DNA from: Symmachiella dynata
GTDB lineage: Bacteria > Planctomycetota > Planctomycetia > Planctomycetales > Planctomycetaceae
Reading direction: 5' to 3'
DNA length: 64,000 nucleotides
Assembly: GCF_007747995.1 (NCBI RefSeq)
Contig: NZ_CP036276.1
Span: 7,306,001 to 7,370,000, forward strand
Part shown: one piece after another, positions 1-9,300 of the stretch
How positions within the stretch are numbered: the first letter of the stretch is position 1
How the letters are laid out: each line of letters starts with the position of its first letter
The notes under the pieces: model-generated
What the model saw: only the letters and a program-made list of their open reading frames with translations
Told to the model about the DNA's origin: nothing
Database searches by the model: none
Made by a program: the position numbers and the translations under genes

Positions 1-2972
1 TGGCTGCCGAATTATTCAGACGCGCGCTTTTGCCTCCGCAAGACCTAACGCGACTTCCCTACACGTCCAACCAGGAGGAGCAAGCACACTGCTTTGTCTC
101 ATTGATGTTGCGTCCCATCGTCTGCCCGGAAGTGCTCTCGGTCACTCCCGTGAAATCGATGGAAGTTCGTTTTTTTGTACCAGGGACACTTGTCAGCAAC
201 CTGGACTTTGTGGAATCGATTTTCGGAAACGCCGGTGATCCCCAGGTCCCGCAAAACGATGCCGGTCTCGACGTCGAACATTGGACCGGCCATACGGGAG
301 CCGTCATCCTCGCGCCGCACTTGGAGCAATTGACCAAAAAAGAACTTGGCCTGCCCCCCTACAGTGAAGCTACGGAGCGGCAGCGACGGGACGAGATGTG
401 TTGGAAGGATGAGCAAGAACTTTATAACGGAGGACAACCCTTCAAGCTGACTTGCCGTGATGCATCCGGGGTGATCGTAACCGTCATCTCCGATAATTAT
501 TTTGGATACTGCAAGAAAGAAGTCAAAACACAGATCAGTTACGCGGCCAATCTGTCTGGAAATTACGAGGAAGAGCACGCGGGAGGCGCAATCGCGTTTG
601 CCAGCTACAACCTTGGCGACGAATTCCAGTTCAACAGCGTCCGCTATAACGGCAGGACCTTTGCCGACGTTGTCGCCGATTACGGCACCTGCATCAACGT
701 CTTCCCCGAAGGCTACGGACAAGACCGCGAATACCCGGACCTGATCTATGTGCGCGAAGACGCCCGTGCAGACATCAATAGCCAAAAGATTGTCTGGACT
801 CACGAAGGGGTTGAACAGGCGATTCCCCTGTTGCCGGGAAAAGTCTATATGGGTCCATCCGGCTATCAGTTGCGAATGGAAAAACACCCGATGGCCCCCA
901 CCTGGCGACTGGTTGGTACCGTCGGCGAAGGGGTCTTGTGCCACAAACCATGCACCGTCAGCGGTGGCGGCAAGAGTGAAATCAGCAAGTCGATTCGGGA
1001 CTACATGCATTTTGGTCCCTTGTTTGTGGTCGACTATGAGCACGACATGCAGCTCGTCAATGACATTTTTGACCGCGACTACCAAGATCGATGGAAAGTT
1101 GCTTCGGATCATACTCAACAACCGTCGCGACGCGTTCTCAGCCCGCTGAGGTCGTTGGGCAGTGTCATCAAACTGTTCACGCCGTCTCCCGAATATAGCG
1201 ATGAATACAATGCTTGGTTGAATACCATTCCCAGTCATGTATTTGCGATTGTATTCATGATCAAGCGATTTTATCGTCAAGAGTGGGGCAGCAATTGGAT
1301 TGATCATTTCAACGTCGATGTGATTAACGGCGAACCTGGCCACGAACTCAAATACCGGGATCGACCGCTTGTGGGAACTTACCTCAAAGTGGGCTTCGCT
1401 AATGATCACACGTGGAGGACGTTCAAAGTCCGCCAAGATTTCATTGCCTCCGAAAAAATCCAGGTTGAAGATGACATCACCGCTTCCATTGTGGTGCCAG
1501 CCGATCAGCTGAGTAATCCGCCTCGAGGTGTTCCCAAGTCCAGCTACAAATTTGTGCAGAACTGCGAATATCGTTTCTTCCAACGACCTGATGATGCCAT
1601 TCATCGAGGGCTGGATAAGCAAGCTGAGTACGACTTGTCTCAAAGCGACAATTTCATTTCGAACTTTGAGCCGCTCAGCCATCAACAGGTTGCTGAAATG
1701 GCAAAGTATGTCGTTGATTTCGATGCATTCAGCGCGCCGATGCAGAAAATCTTAAACGATGTGCTGGAGCACCAAGCAGGCTACGTCGTCTGTTCGGCCA
1801 ACCCACGGCAGGTCGACGGGAGACCAACGAAGAACCCACGGTATCTTCAAGTCAGACCTGATTTGGTCCAACCGATGACGCGTTATGTCTCCGAAATGGG
1901 AACGCGTCTGGCCCGCGCCTTGCCAATTGAGGCCCCGGTTCAGTTGCCGGTCGGTGCGGTCTTAATCGGAAGACGCAACAATCCCCCCGATCCCAGCAAT
2001 GGGATCCGCGGTCTGGCTGTCTACAATCCCATTCACTATCAAGAAATCCCCGAGTTGTTCATGGACTTGATCACCTCGCTCACCGGTCGCAGTCCGTCGA
2101 CAACCGGATTTGGTAGCGAAGGTGCCCTCACCAAAGGACCGTTCAACTCCTTGCGAATGACGGCAGATCTGAATGCGGCTTTGGTCAGTTTCATTTTGAC
2201 CGAATTGCCTGGATTCTCGACAGCTGCCGGCCATATTGGCCCAAATATTCGGGTGGATCACGACATCAGTTTGCTGATTCCGGAAGTTTGGTCCCGCATG
2301 ACACCCGACGAACGGGAAACCGACTATCTGCTTGAACATGGTTATATGGAACCGGTGCAAGACTTTGAGCACAATGGAACAACGATTCCTGCTCACAGAC
2401 TCGGATACCGAATTACGAACAGTTTCGTTCGGCACTTTTTTGGTCGTGTGTTTGATTCTCCCAATAAGCTGTTCGATGAATTGATCCTGCAACCGGAACG
2501 ACAAGACATCGATGCATTCGCCGACGGTGTGCTCTATATCGTTGATGCGCAACGCCGAGTCGCTCAGCAATATCTCGACGATGGTTCGATCGACGACGCC
2601 TGCCCGCCGCTGCGTGCGTTACTGATGATTATGGCCAACGGAGAGTTCGAAGGAATGACGGAAAGTCATCCGGATTTCAGAAACCTGTTCACGCGTGAAT
2701 CATTGTTACAAAGCTCTTGGTACCAGGACCGACTCGAGGCTCGTCAACAGCGGGATGTTAAGCTTTGGTCTGGGCATGTGAATTACGTCAATGACTTCTT
2801 GTCAAAGCAGCGTGGTGCCGGAGTCGTTAGCGAAATGGAGCTTGCGAAGCGAGCAGAGTTTGCCCAACAGCAACTCGAAACCGTCAGCTCGCCCGAGTAC
2901 GTCGAATCTCTGATCGGCACGATCGGTACGGACCGGTATGACCGGACGGTCTCACCAACAACCGATGATTAG
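1..2972 (+). CDS. PPi-type PEP carboxykinase-like protein, 5' end missing
   Basis: The reading frame is open from base 3 without any stop, so the gene enters from the left; the first internal start-like codon (TTG at 30) need not be the true start. The visible part is about 990 residues, close to the 1,100-1,150 residues of PPi-dependent phosphoenolpyruvate carboxykinases. A glycine-rich, P-loop-like GGGKSEISKS lies near residue 312 and is followed by VDYEHD. A long conserved stretch near residues 670-760 contains the motif GFGSEGALTKGPFN. From memory these resemble the Entamoeba/Propionibacterium PPi-PEPCK family, which interconverts oxaloacetate plus PPi with PEP plus Pi and CO2. No signal peptide or membrane segment is visible. 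It is not one of the classical ATP- or GTP-dependent PEPCK types. The enzyme name is moderately uncertain; that this is a real, large soluble protein is certain. Confidence 0.55.
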   Translation, partial: AAELFRRALLPPQDLTRLPYTSNQEEQAHCFVSLMLRPIVCPEVLSVTPVKSMEVRFFVPGTLVSNLDFVESIFGNAGDPQVPQNDAGLDVEHWTGHTGAVILAPHLEQLTKKELGLPPYSEATERQRRDEMCWKDEQELYNGGQPFKLTCRDASGVIVTVISDNYFGYCKKEVKTQISYAANLSGNYEEEHAGGAIAFASYNLGDEFQFNSVRYNGRTFADVVADYGTCINVFPEGYGQDREYPDLIYVREDARADINSQKIVWTHEGVEQAIPLLPGKVYMGPSGYQLRMEKHPMAPTWRLVGTVGEGVLCHKPCTVSGGGKSEISKSIRDYMHFGPLFVVDYEHDMQLVNDIFDRDYQDRWKVASDHTQQPSRRVLSPLRSLGSVIKLFTPSPEYSDEYNAWLNTIPSHVFAIVFMIKRFYRQEWGSNWIDHFNVDVINGEPGHELKYRDRPLVGTYLKVGFANDHTWRTFKVRQDFIASEKIQVEDDITASIVVPADQLSNPPRGVPKSSYKFVQNCEYRFFQRPDDAIHRGLDKQAEYDLSQSDNFISNFEPLSHQQVAEMAKYVVDFDAFSAPMQKILNDVLEHQAGYVVCSANPRQVDGRPTKNPRYLQVRPDLVQPMTRYVSEMGTRLARALPIEAPVQLPVGAVLIGRRNNPPDPSNGIRGLAVYNPIHYQEIPELFMDLITSLTGRSPSTTGFGSEGALTKGPFNSLRMTADLNAALVSFILTELPGFSTAAGHIGPNIRVDHDISLLIPEVWSRMTPDERETDYLLEHGYMEPVQDFEHNGTTIPAHRLGYRITNSFVRHFFGRVFDSPNKLFDELILQPERQDIDAFADGVLYIVDAQRRVAQQYLDDGSIDDACPPLRALLMIMANGEFEGMTESHPDFRNLFTRESLLQSSWYQDRLEARQQRDVKLWSGHVNYVNDFLSKQRGAGVVSEMELAKRAEFAQQQLETVSSPEYVESLIGTIGTDRYDRTVSPTTDD

Positions 2973-2995
2973 CACGCGGGTCGATACTCCAAGTC

Positions 2996-3007
2996 GTTTC
3001 AAAACCC
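2996..3007 (-). repeat. Diverged inverted copy of the GTTTTGAAAC repeat
   Basis: The 12-base core GTTTCAAAACCC is the reverse complement of the core of the 27-bp elements at 3052-3078 and 20763-20789. It lies about 45 bp from the first of these in opposite orientation, just after the stop codon of the PEPCK-like gene. The pair could fold into a long hairpin in the transcript. No U-tract follows, so it is not an ordinary terminator. Confidence 0.4.
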
Positions 3008-3051
3008 TCTGACGCGTCTCACCGACACTGATCTGAACGTTTCGAGAACAG

Positions 3052-3078
3052 GCGCAACTAGGTTTTGAAACGGGTTCT
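3052..3078 (+). repeat. 27-bp interspersed repeat, copy 1
   Basis: Starts GCGCAACTAGG, has the core GGTTTTGAAAC and ends GGGTTCT. It matches the element at 20763-20789 at 24 of 27 positions. The core is an imperfect palindrome (GTTT/AAAC arms with AACC/GGTT outside in copy 2). It lies in the gap between the PEPCK-like gene and the end of the GNAT gene. This suggests a REP-like intergenic element, but only three copies fall in this window. Confidence 0.5.
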
Positions 3079-3187
3079 GATAAAGTTAACCACTGCTTGC
3101 TAGGAAACTCGCCAAACGGATCGAGCCGACGAGTTGCGCGCCATCGTGCTGCGAGAATGTAAGAGGGGGTGTCATGTTTCGGTGGGT

Positions 3188-4036
3188 TTATGACGCGCCC
3201 AGGGGAATGAACCACCATGTCTCAACCGGTCTACGACCACATCGAGCAGCAGTCTTCTGCGAAGCGACGTTGTCCCCCTGGATGGTCCCCCACACCAAAT
3301 CTCCCTGAGGTAGACGTTGCATGAGTCCTTGCTGAAGCGCGGTCCCCAAGCCACGCCCTTGGGCTTCGGGGACAACGAACTCCTCCATGATCATCCAGCC
3401 TTCAAAGGCACGCTCTGTTTGCCACAGGGAAGCGGCAAGTCCCAGGAACTTGTCACCCTCAGTGGCCACAACGATGTGGCCATGCTTGAGGCACTTTTTC
3501 AAATCATCGAGGTTGGATGGCCAGACCTCCGGTCCGAGGGGACTGGTTGTGCGCCATTTGTCGAACGCCTGACTGAATTCGTCAAACCAGGACAAGTCGC
3601 GGGCGGGTGAGACACTCGCGTGTAACGTTCCAGCGGCCAACCCGGCGAACAAGTATTGGCCGACCTCGCCAGTCCAAGGCGGAGCGGACTCTTTCGACCA
3701 ACGGAATCGAACGGCCTCAGGAGCAAACTGCGCGAAGGCTTCCTGTATGGCAATAACCCAACGAGGCCGCGGCTCACCGGTCCACGCGATCAGGTCCACG
3801 AATGGCCGTGCGACATCACCACCTTTGAAACGAATTCCAACGAGTAGTTTTTCTCCATCAACATCCAAAACCTGGTGCGAATATGCTTCGGGGCTTAATC
3901 CTGAAACTGGACACGATGCGGCAAAGCCTCGCGCAAAAGCCTCGTCATCGCACAGGGAGAGTTGTTTCTCTAACCAGCTAGAAACACGTGCGGAATCACC
4001 AAACGGAGGAGGATCTAAACACCATGGGATCGGCAT
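3188..4036 (-). CDS. GNAT-family N-acetyltransferase
   Basis: 282 residues. The C-terminal half contains the GNAT acetyl-CoA-binding motif A, visible as EFVVPEAQGRGLGTALQQ around residues 217-234 (the R/QxxGxG/A pyrophosphate loop), after a beta-strand stretch HIVVATEGDKFLGLAASLW. The family transfers acetyl from acetyl-CoA to an amine; the substrate here cannot be read from the sequence. The N-terminal 170 residues have no motif I recognise and may be a second, degenerate GNAT-like fold or a substrate domain. The ATG at 4036 starts the gene; there is no clear operon partner, as the neighbours are convergent or 270 bp away. The protein appears cytoplasmic, with no signal peptide. Confidence 0.75.
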   Translation of the reverse strand: MPIPWCLDPPPFGDSARVSSWLEKQLSLCDDEAFARGFAASCPVSGLSPEAYSHQVLDVDGEKLLVGIRFKGGDVARPFVDLIAWTGEPRPRWVIAIQEAFAQFAPEAVRFRWSKESAPPWTGEVGQYLFAGLAAGTLHASVSPARDLSWFDEFSQAFDKWRTTSPLGPEVWPSNLDDLKKCLKHGHIVVATEGDKFLGLAASLWQTERAFEGWMIMEEFVVPEAQGRGLGTALQQGLMQRLPQGDLVWGTIQGDNVASQKTAARCGRRPVETWWFIPLGAS

Positions 4037-4312
4037 AATGGCAGACTAACGACGAGACGCGTCATATTAGAGTCACAAAATCAAAACCCTGAACTGCAAT
4101 TTTTAAAAATGTTGGTCCCTCTGAATTATGACATGATCCGGCTGATGTTCTGGCGTCATTCCGCAGTCCAGGAAATCGTGTCTTGTGCATGAATGTAGCC
4201 AGTAACGAAGTAGCACTCGTCTCGCCTGTCGTGATAGCAGCTTGCCCTGCGCTTCTGGCGGAGTGCCGTGATAAGTGGTCAGCTGTTGCTCAGGTTTCTG
4301 TTGATACGCTGG

Positions 4313-5197
4313 TTACTGCTTTTTTTCAGGAGAACTGGCAGGCTGGTCGGGTTGGATTCCTTTTGTCAAAAAGTCTGCAATTTCGTGCTGATAGGTGCGC
4401 GCAATCTTGTCATTGTGCGTAGCACCGGGCACTTCATGAAAGATGAACGGGTAGCCTTTCTTTTGAAGCGCCGCGGCAAAGTCGCGGCTGTGATGTACCG
4501 GAACGACTCTGTCTTTGTCGCCATGCAGCAACATCACAGGCACTTTTCGGAATGCTTCGACATTCATCAAGGGCGAGAGCTTGGCAAGAGCGTCGTTGCG
4601 TGTCTCGGGTGTGATTCCATGTGCCTGTTCGACGGGAACGCGATAATGGGGGATTTCAACAAGCCATTTCGTAAAATCCGTGATTGGAAACACAGCCACA
4701 ACCGACTTGATCCGCTCTGGTCGCCGCATGGTATAGATCAAGCTGGAACTGGCCCCCATGCTCGTGCCGAATAGATGGACTTGCTTGGGGTCTATGTTTT
4801 TATCCGTAATCATGGCGTCGATTACCGCATCAAGCTGCGTGCAGGCTTTCTCATTCATCCAATGAAACCGGCCCAAATCGGCCACAACCAACCAGTAGCC
4901 CCGTTCTGCCAATAGCTTTCGACATGTGGCGTACGGTTCGCGACCAATGTTGTATTCGTTCTTACGATGGGAGCCGCCGCTTCCATAAAGATGAACAATC
5001 AAGCCGGCTTGCCCCTCTGGAATCGGTTGTGGCTCGTAAACAACACAGGTGACGGCAGCCTTCCCATCCGGTCCCGGTAGCTGCTGGATCGAAGGCTCTG
5101 CGGCATGCACCTGCGCTGTGATCCCGACAGTTCCGACAAAATAAGCCAACACCAGAAAGCAGCGGGAGCGTACGAACTGTTCAGAAAACTTGTCCAT
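4313..5197 (-). CDS. Secreted alpha/beta hydrolase (prolyl-oligopeptidase/dienelactone hydrolase type)
   Basis: About 294 residues. I place the start at the ATG at 5197, because an AGAGGA ribosome site lies about 10 bases upstream; an ATG nine codons earlier (5224) has none. The N-terminus is a signal peptide: a basic RSR, a hydrophobic run and a likely cut after VHA. The catalytic triad is readable: nucleophile elbow GTSMGAS, acid in LHGDKDRVVP, histidine in PGATHND near the C-terminus. The oxyanion-side motif HLYGSGG follows the first strand. These identify a serine esterase/peptidase-like hydrolase acting outside the cytoplasmic membrane; the substrate is unknown. The gene stands alone, with 315 bp before the divergent sigma-factor gene. 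Confidence 0.8.
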   Translation of the reverse strand: MDKFSEQFVRSRCFLVLAYFVGTVGITAQVHAAEPSIQQLPGPDGKAAVTCVVYEPQPIPEGQAGLIVHLYGSGGSHRKNEYNIGREPYATCRKLLAERGYWLVVADLGRFHWMNEKACTQLDAVIDAMITDKNIDPKQVHLFGTSMGASSSLIYTMRRPERIKSVVAVFPITDFTKWLVEIPHYRVPVEQAHGITPETRNDALAKLSPLMNVEAFRKVPVMLLHGDKDRVVPVHHSRDFAAALQKKGYPFIFHEVPGATHNDKIARTYQHEIADFLTKGIQPDQPASSPEKKQ

Positions 5198-5512
5198 CTG
5201 ATTTCGTTCCTCTTTGCTGAACATTAGTAATATCTCTACCCCGATTCACTTGTCGCAGTGCCTTAGCCCACGGTTTCGCCGGAGAACCGAATGCTAGCGG
5301 ATCCATTCATGGTCTTAAACCCTCGTTTTCCATCTACTCCTCGGCATTGGTTACGGAAACGGAGAGACGCTCCTCGTCATGTCGACTCATTTCCTATCCC
5401 CAAAAACGACTTTGAATCAATAACGTGAGCTTCCTAGAGAACTTGCGAAGCTCTTGTTGAATTTGCGCCAAATAGAAACTCGCGTCGGGGTTCAACGTGC
5501 AGTAAACTGACG

Positions 5513-6076
5513 ATGATGATCGATATCACACAAATTCTTGGCGAAATTGATGAAGGCGATCCACACGCTGCGAATCGTCTATTGCCATTAATTTATGACG
5601 AACTGCGCAGGCTGGCTGCCGCGCGGATGTCGAGCGAGCGGTCCGATCATACACTGCAAGCAACCGCACTGGTTCATGAAGCCTACGCCCGCCTCGTGGG
5701 GAGCAGCAATGATACCTCCTGGGAGAACCGCGGGCACTTTTTTAGTGCCGCAGCAGAATCGATGCGAAGGATTCTGGTAGAAACAGCGCGGGCCAAGAAA
5801 GCTCAGAAACGTTCTACTCCGCAAGATCAACTGGCCATGACCAATATTAGTGTCGAGCCGCACATACCGATCGAGGATTTTCTCGACCTACATCACGCCC
5901 TCGAACAACTCGAACAGGAAGATGAGCGTCTGGGCCGTATTGTCAAACTGCGATATTTCACGGGGCTGACTATCGCTGAGACGGCTCTCTGCCTAGGTAT
6001 TTCTGAGGCGACTGTGGTCCGAGATTGGCGTTATGCCCGCGCTTGGCTGCAGAGGAAGATGCAACCCGAGGGTTAA
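5513..6076 (+). CDS. ECF RNA polymerase sigma factor (planctomycete ECF-Gob type)
   Basis: 187 residues with the usual two-domain build. Region 2 includes LLPLIYDELRRLAAARM and THTLQATALVHEAY-type text, characteristic of the Rhodopirellula/Gemmata ECF family (TIGR02999-like). Region 4 near the C-terminus has the helix-turn-helix GLTIAETALCLGISEATV followed by RDWRYARAWL. It directs RNA polymerase to a specific promoter set. No anti-sigma gene is adjacent. Instead a WD40-containing Ser/Thr kinase follows 288 bp downstream on the same strand, a pairing common in planctomycetes and thought to couple phosphorylation to sigma activity. The ATG at 5513 is preceded by no strong ribosome site; a second ATG follows immediately. 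Confidence 0.9.
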   Translation: MMIDITQILGEIDEGDPHAANRLLPLIYDELRRLAAARMSSERSDHTLQATALVHEAYARLVGSSNDTSWENRGHFFSAAAESMRRILVETARAKKAQKRSTPQDQLAMTNISVEPHIPIEDFLDLHHALEQLEQEDERLGRIVKLRYFTGLTIAETALCLGISEATVVRDWRYARAWLQRKMQPEG

Positions 6077-6364
6077 CCCTCAAACCGCAATTCATTTCAG
6101 CTACCACGTGGCTAATTTTTTCTTGTCAACGATTGAGGCTATTTCTAAGACCGCTTTGAGACGTTCAAAATAATTATTGCTTTTTTTCGACAATCCTTCA
6201 TTAATGATGACTGACATCAGTCTCGAATTTCGCATTATTTAACGGAGTTGATATCCCCAACGTGGTGGTTTTCATGACAGCCCCCTGCAGTTTTCTTCTA
6301 GCTTGAACAACGAATTCGCGCGATGCAGAGAATCATAATGTAAGCCATACGGAGCAGCGATTCG

Positions 6365-9300
6365 ATGTCAATAAACTCGAAGACAAAACACCTCTTTGAT
6401 CTCGCCGTCGAAATACCAGATCCGCAGAAGCAAGCTCTGTTCTTAGAAGTTGCCTGTGCCGACAACCACGCAATGCGGACCGAACTTGAAGAGTTGTTGC
6501 GTCACGATGCTGCCGAAAATAACCCATTAGACGCGCCACTGGCCCCGTCGATCCTGGGTCGTTTCCGTGGATTACAACCGGGAACCATGATCGGTCCCTA
6601 CAAGATTCGAGAGCAAATCGGCGAAGGAGGGTTTGGAGAGGTCTATGTGGCCGAGCAAACCAAACCGATCCGCCGTAAAGTGGCCCTCAAGCTGATTAAG
6701 CTGGGAATGGAATCCAAGAACATTGTCGGCCGCTTTGAATCTGAGCGCCAGGCACTGGCCATGATGGATCATCCGCATGTTGCAAAAGTGCTTGATGCCG
6801 GCACTGCAGCTGATGGGCGGCCCTACTTCGTGATGGAACTGGTCAAGGGGACCACGATCACCAAGTTTTGTGACCAGCACAAACTCTCAACCGATGAGCG
6901 TTTGCGGCTGTTTATCGATACGTGTCACGCCGTACAACATGCGCATCAGAAGGGCATCATCCACCGGGACCTCAAACCGTCAAATATCATGGTCACGACG
7001 CGGGATGAAACACCGATCGTGAAAGTGATCGATTTCGGAGTCGCCAAGGCATTGAGCCAGCCTTTGACGGAAATAACGGTTTACACCGCGTTCGGCCAGA
7101 TGATTGGCACGCCGATGTATATGAGCCCAGAGCAGGCTCAACTGAATGAAGTCGACGTCGACACCCGGTCCGACGTGTACGCACTCGGGGTCCTGCTGTA
7201 CGAGTTACTGACAGGGACAACACCCTTTAATCGAGAGACCTTGGAGAGTGCGGGCTTCGATGAAATGCGTCGCATCATCCTCGAAGACGAACCGCCCAAA
7301 CCAAGCTCGCGTTTGAGCACACTGCAAATGCAGAAAGTCTCGACGATTTCTGATCAACGAAATGTCGACCACCGCAAATTGGGACGCAAACTGCAAGGTG
7401 AGTTGGATTGGATTGTGATGCGGGCGCTGGAGAAAGACCGCAACCGCCGTTACGAATCTCCGAGGGAATTCGCCGAAGACATCAATCGATACTTGAAGGG
7501 ACAAGCAGTCAAAGCCTGTCCGCCGTCGGTGACGTACCGGCTGGGAAAATTCGCGAAACGTCACCGGGGAAAGCTGACGAGCATTGCCTTGCTGCTGGTC
7601 ACGTTGTGCGCATTCGGATCCTGGGAGTTGCTGCAGTCTCGTCAGCATTTGCAGGAAATGGGCACCGTCATGGATCAGCTCAGAACCGCATTGGCCCTGG
7701 TTGAGGAGGAGAAAAGGGCATCGGACAAAGCGAATCAATTGACACAGCAAGTGGCCACTCGCGCACGTCAGACGAGTTATCTCTCACAAATGAAACTCGC
7801 CTTTCAGCGCTACGGAGAAGGTCGGCTGATGGAGGCGTCACAGATTCTGGCCGACCAAATGCCGACAACGGACGAACCGGACCTGCGGCACGTGGAATGG
7901 AACTATCTCAACTCCAAGCTCAACGAGCGTTTTCGAGTCATCGGAACGCATTCCGCCGGCGTGCAAGACTTGGCGATATTCCCCGACGGCAAACGCGTCG
8001 CTTCAGCCGGTATGGATGGTGTTGTCTCGATTTGGGATATCCGCTCAGCAACTCGACTGAAGCACTTTAAACTGCATCACCGGCCGATACACGCAGTCGC
8101 CATCTCGCCGGACGGTCGCTGGATTGCTTATGGCGAAGAGGATTATCCATACGATTCCCACGTAGTCTTGATCGACGCCATGACGGGTGACAAAGTAGCG
8201 CGGCTTAATAAATTCCCGTACACGATTCGCTCGTTGGATTTCTCCGGAGACGGCAAGTACCTCGTATCCGCATCAGCAGGTGCCAAGGAGGTCGTTGTTT
8301 GGGAGTTTGAGAATGGCTTCCAGGGAAAATCATTCCGACTCGCTCCAGTTACGTACGGCTCCATTTTCGTAGATTTTATCGGTGCTGGCTACACCTTGAT
8401 GGTTCCCAATCCGGAAACTAAGTCGATCGGACTTTGGAATGTTTCATTGCAGAGTTCGATTGACAATGTCAACAACCCCTCTCGAAAAGCCCCTCTTGCA
8501 TTCGCTTACAATGCGTCTCAACAATTTGCCGCGTACCTAATCGGACCTGCGGGAAAACGGGGCCGGGTCGATTTAGTCGATGCTGTCTCCGGCACTCGTC
8601 TAAACATGTTTGATTGCAACGGTCGGGAGCGTCTGGCTTTTTCGGACGACGGCTCAACGATTCTAATCGGCTCTTACAATGGCTGGATTGAGTCGTCGGA
8701 TATCGTCACCGCTGACAGCTCGGATCACCGAGAAGTCACTTTCCAAGGCAAACCAAAGATCCGGGCTGTGAACGGGGCCGTCACTGCAATCTGCACGCTG
8801 AATTCCGAAATGGCCCTCGTGTCTGGGACGGATGGCGCGATCGTGCTGTATCGTTTTGGTCAGCTAGAACCAGAGCAACGTTATGCTCCAGAAGAGATCA
8901 GAGTCACGAATACTGCAACGTCGAATGATTCAAAATTTTTCGCTTGGTTGGGAACCGATGATCGCGTCCGTTTGACCGACTATGAAAGCGGCAAACTGCT
9001 GGCGACTTCAGAGAAACTGCCACATTTTGCCAGAACGTTGGTTTTCTCTCCGTGTGGATCACTACTCGCGGCTCAGTGCGATAACAAGCATCTTCAGTAT
9101 TGGGATGTTTCTCAGGGAGACTTTCAAAGCCTCGGTAGCCGGAACTTTGGACATTCAAGTGGAATGGATTCTGCCTGGGGGCATGTCGCGATCGATCAGC
9201 AGCATGTGATCGGCTTTGGTGAAGAATTGGATAATCTCTATTTTCTCAACACACAAGAAAATGCGAGGTTTGAAAAGCAACTCCCCAATGCTTTTGCCAG

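Noticed and set aside
99-1685. 528-codon minus-strand open frame inside the PEPCK-like gene
   Set aside because: Lies antisense to a clearly conserved gene; the translation has no family features. Long antisense frames are a by-product of the codon bias.
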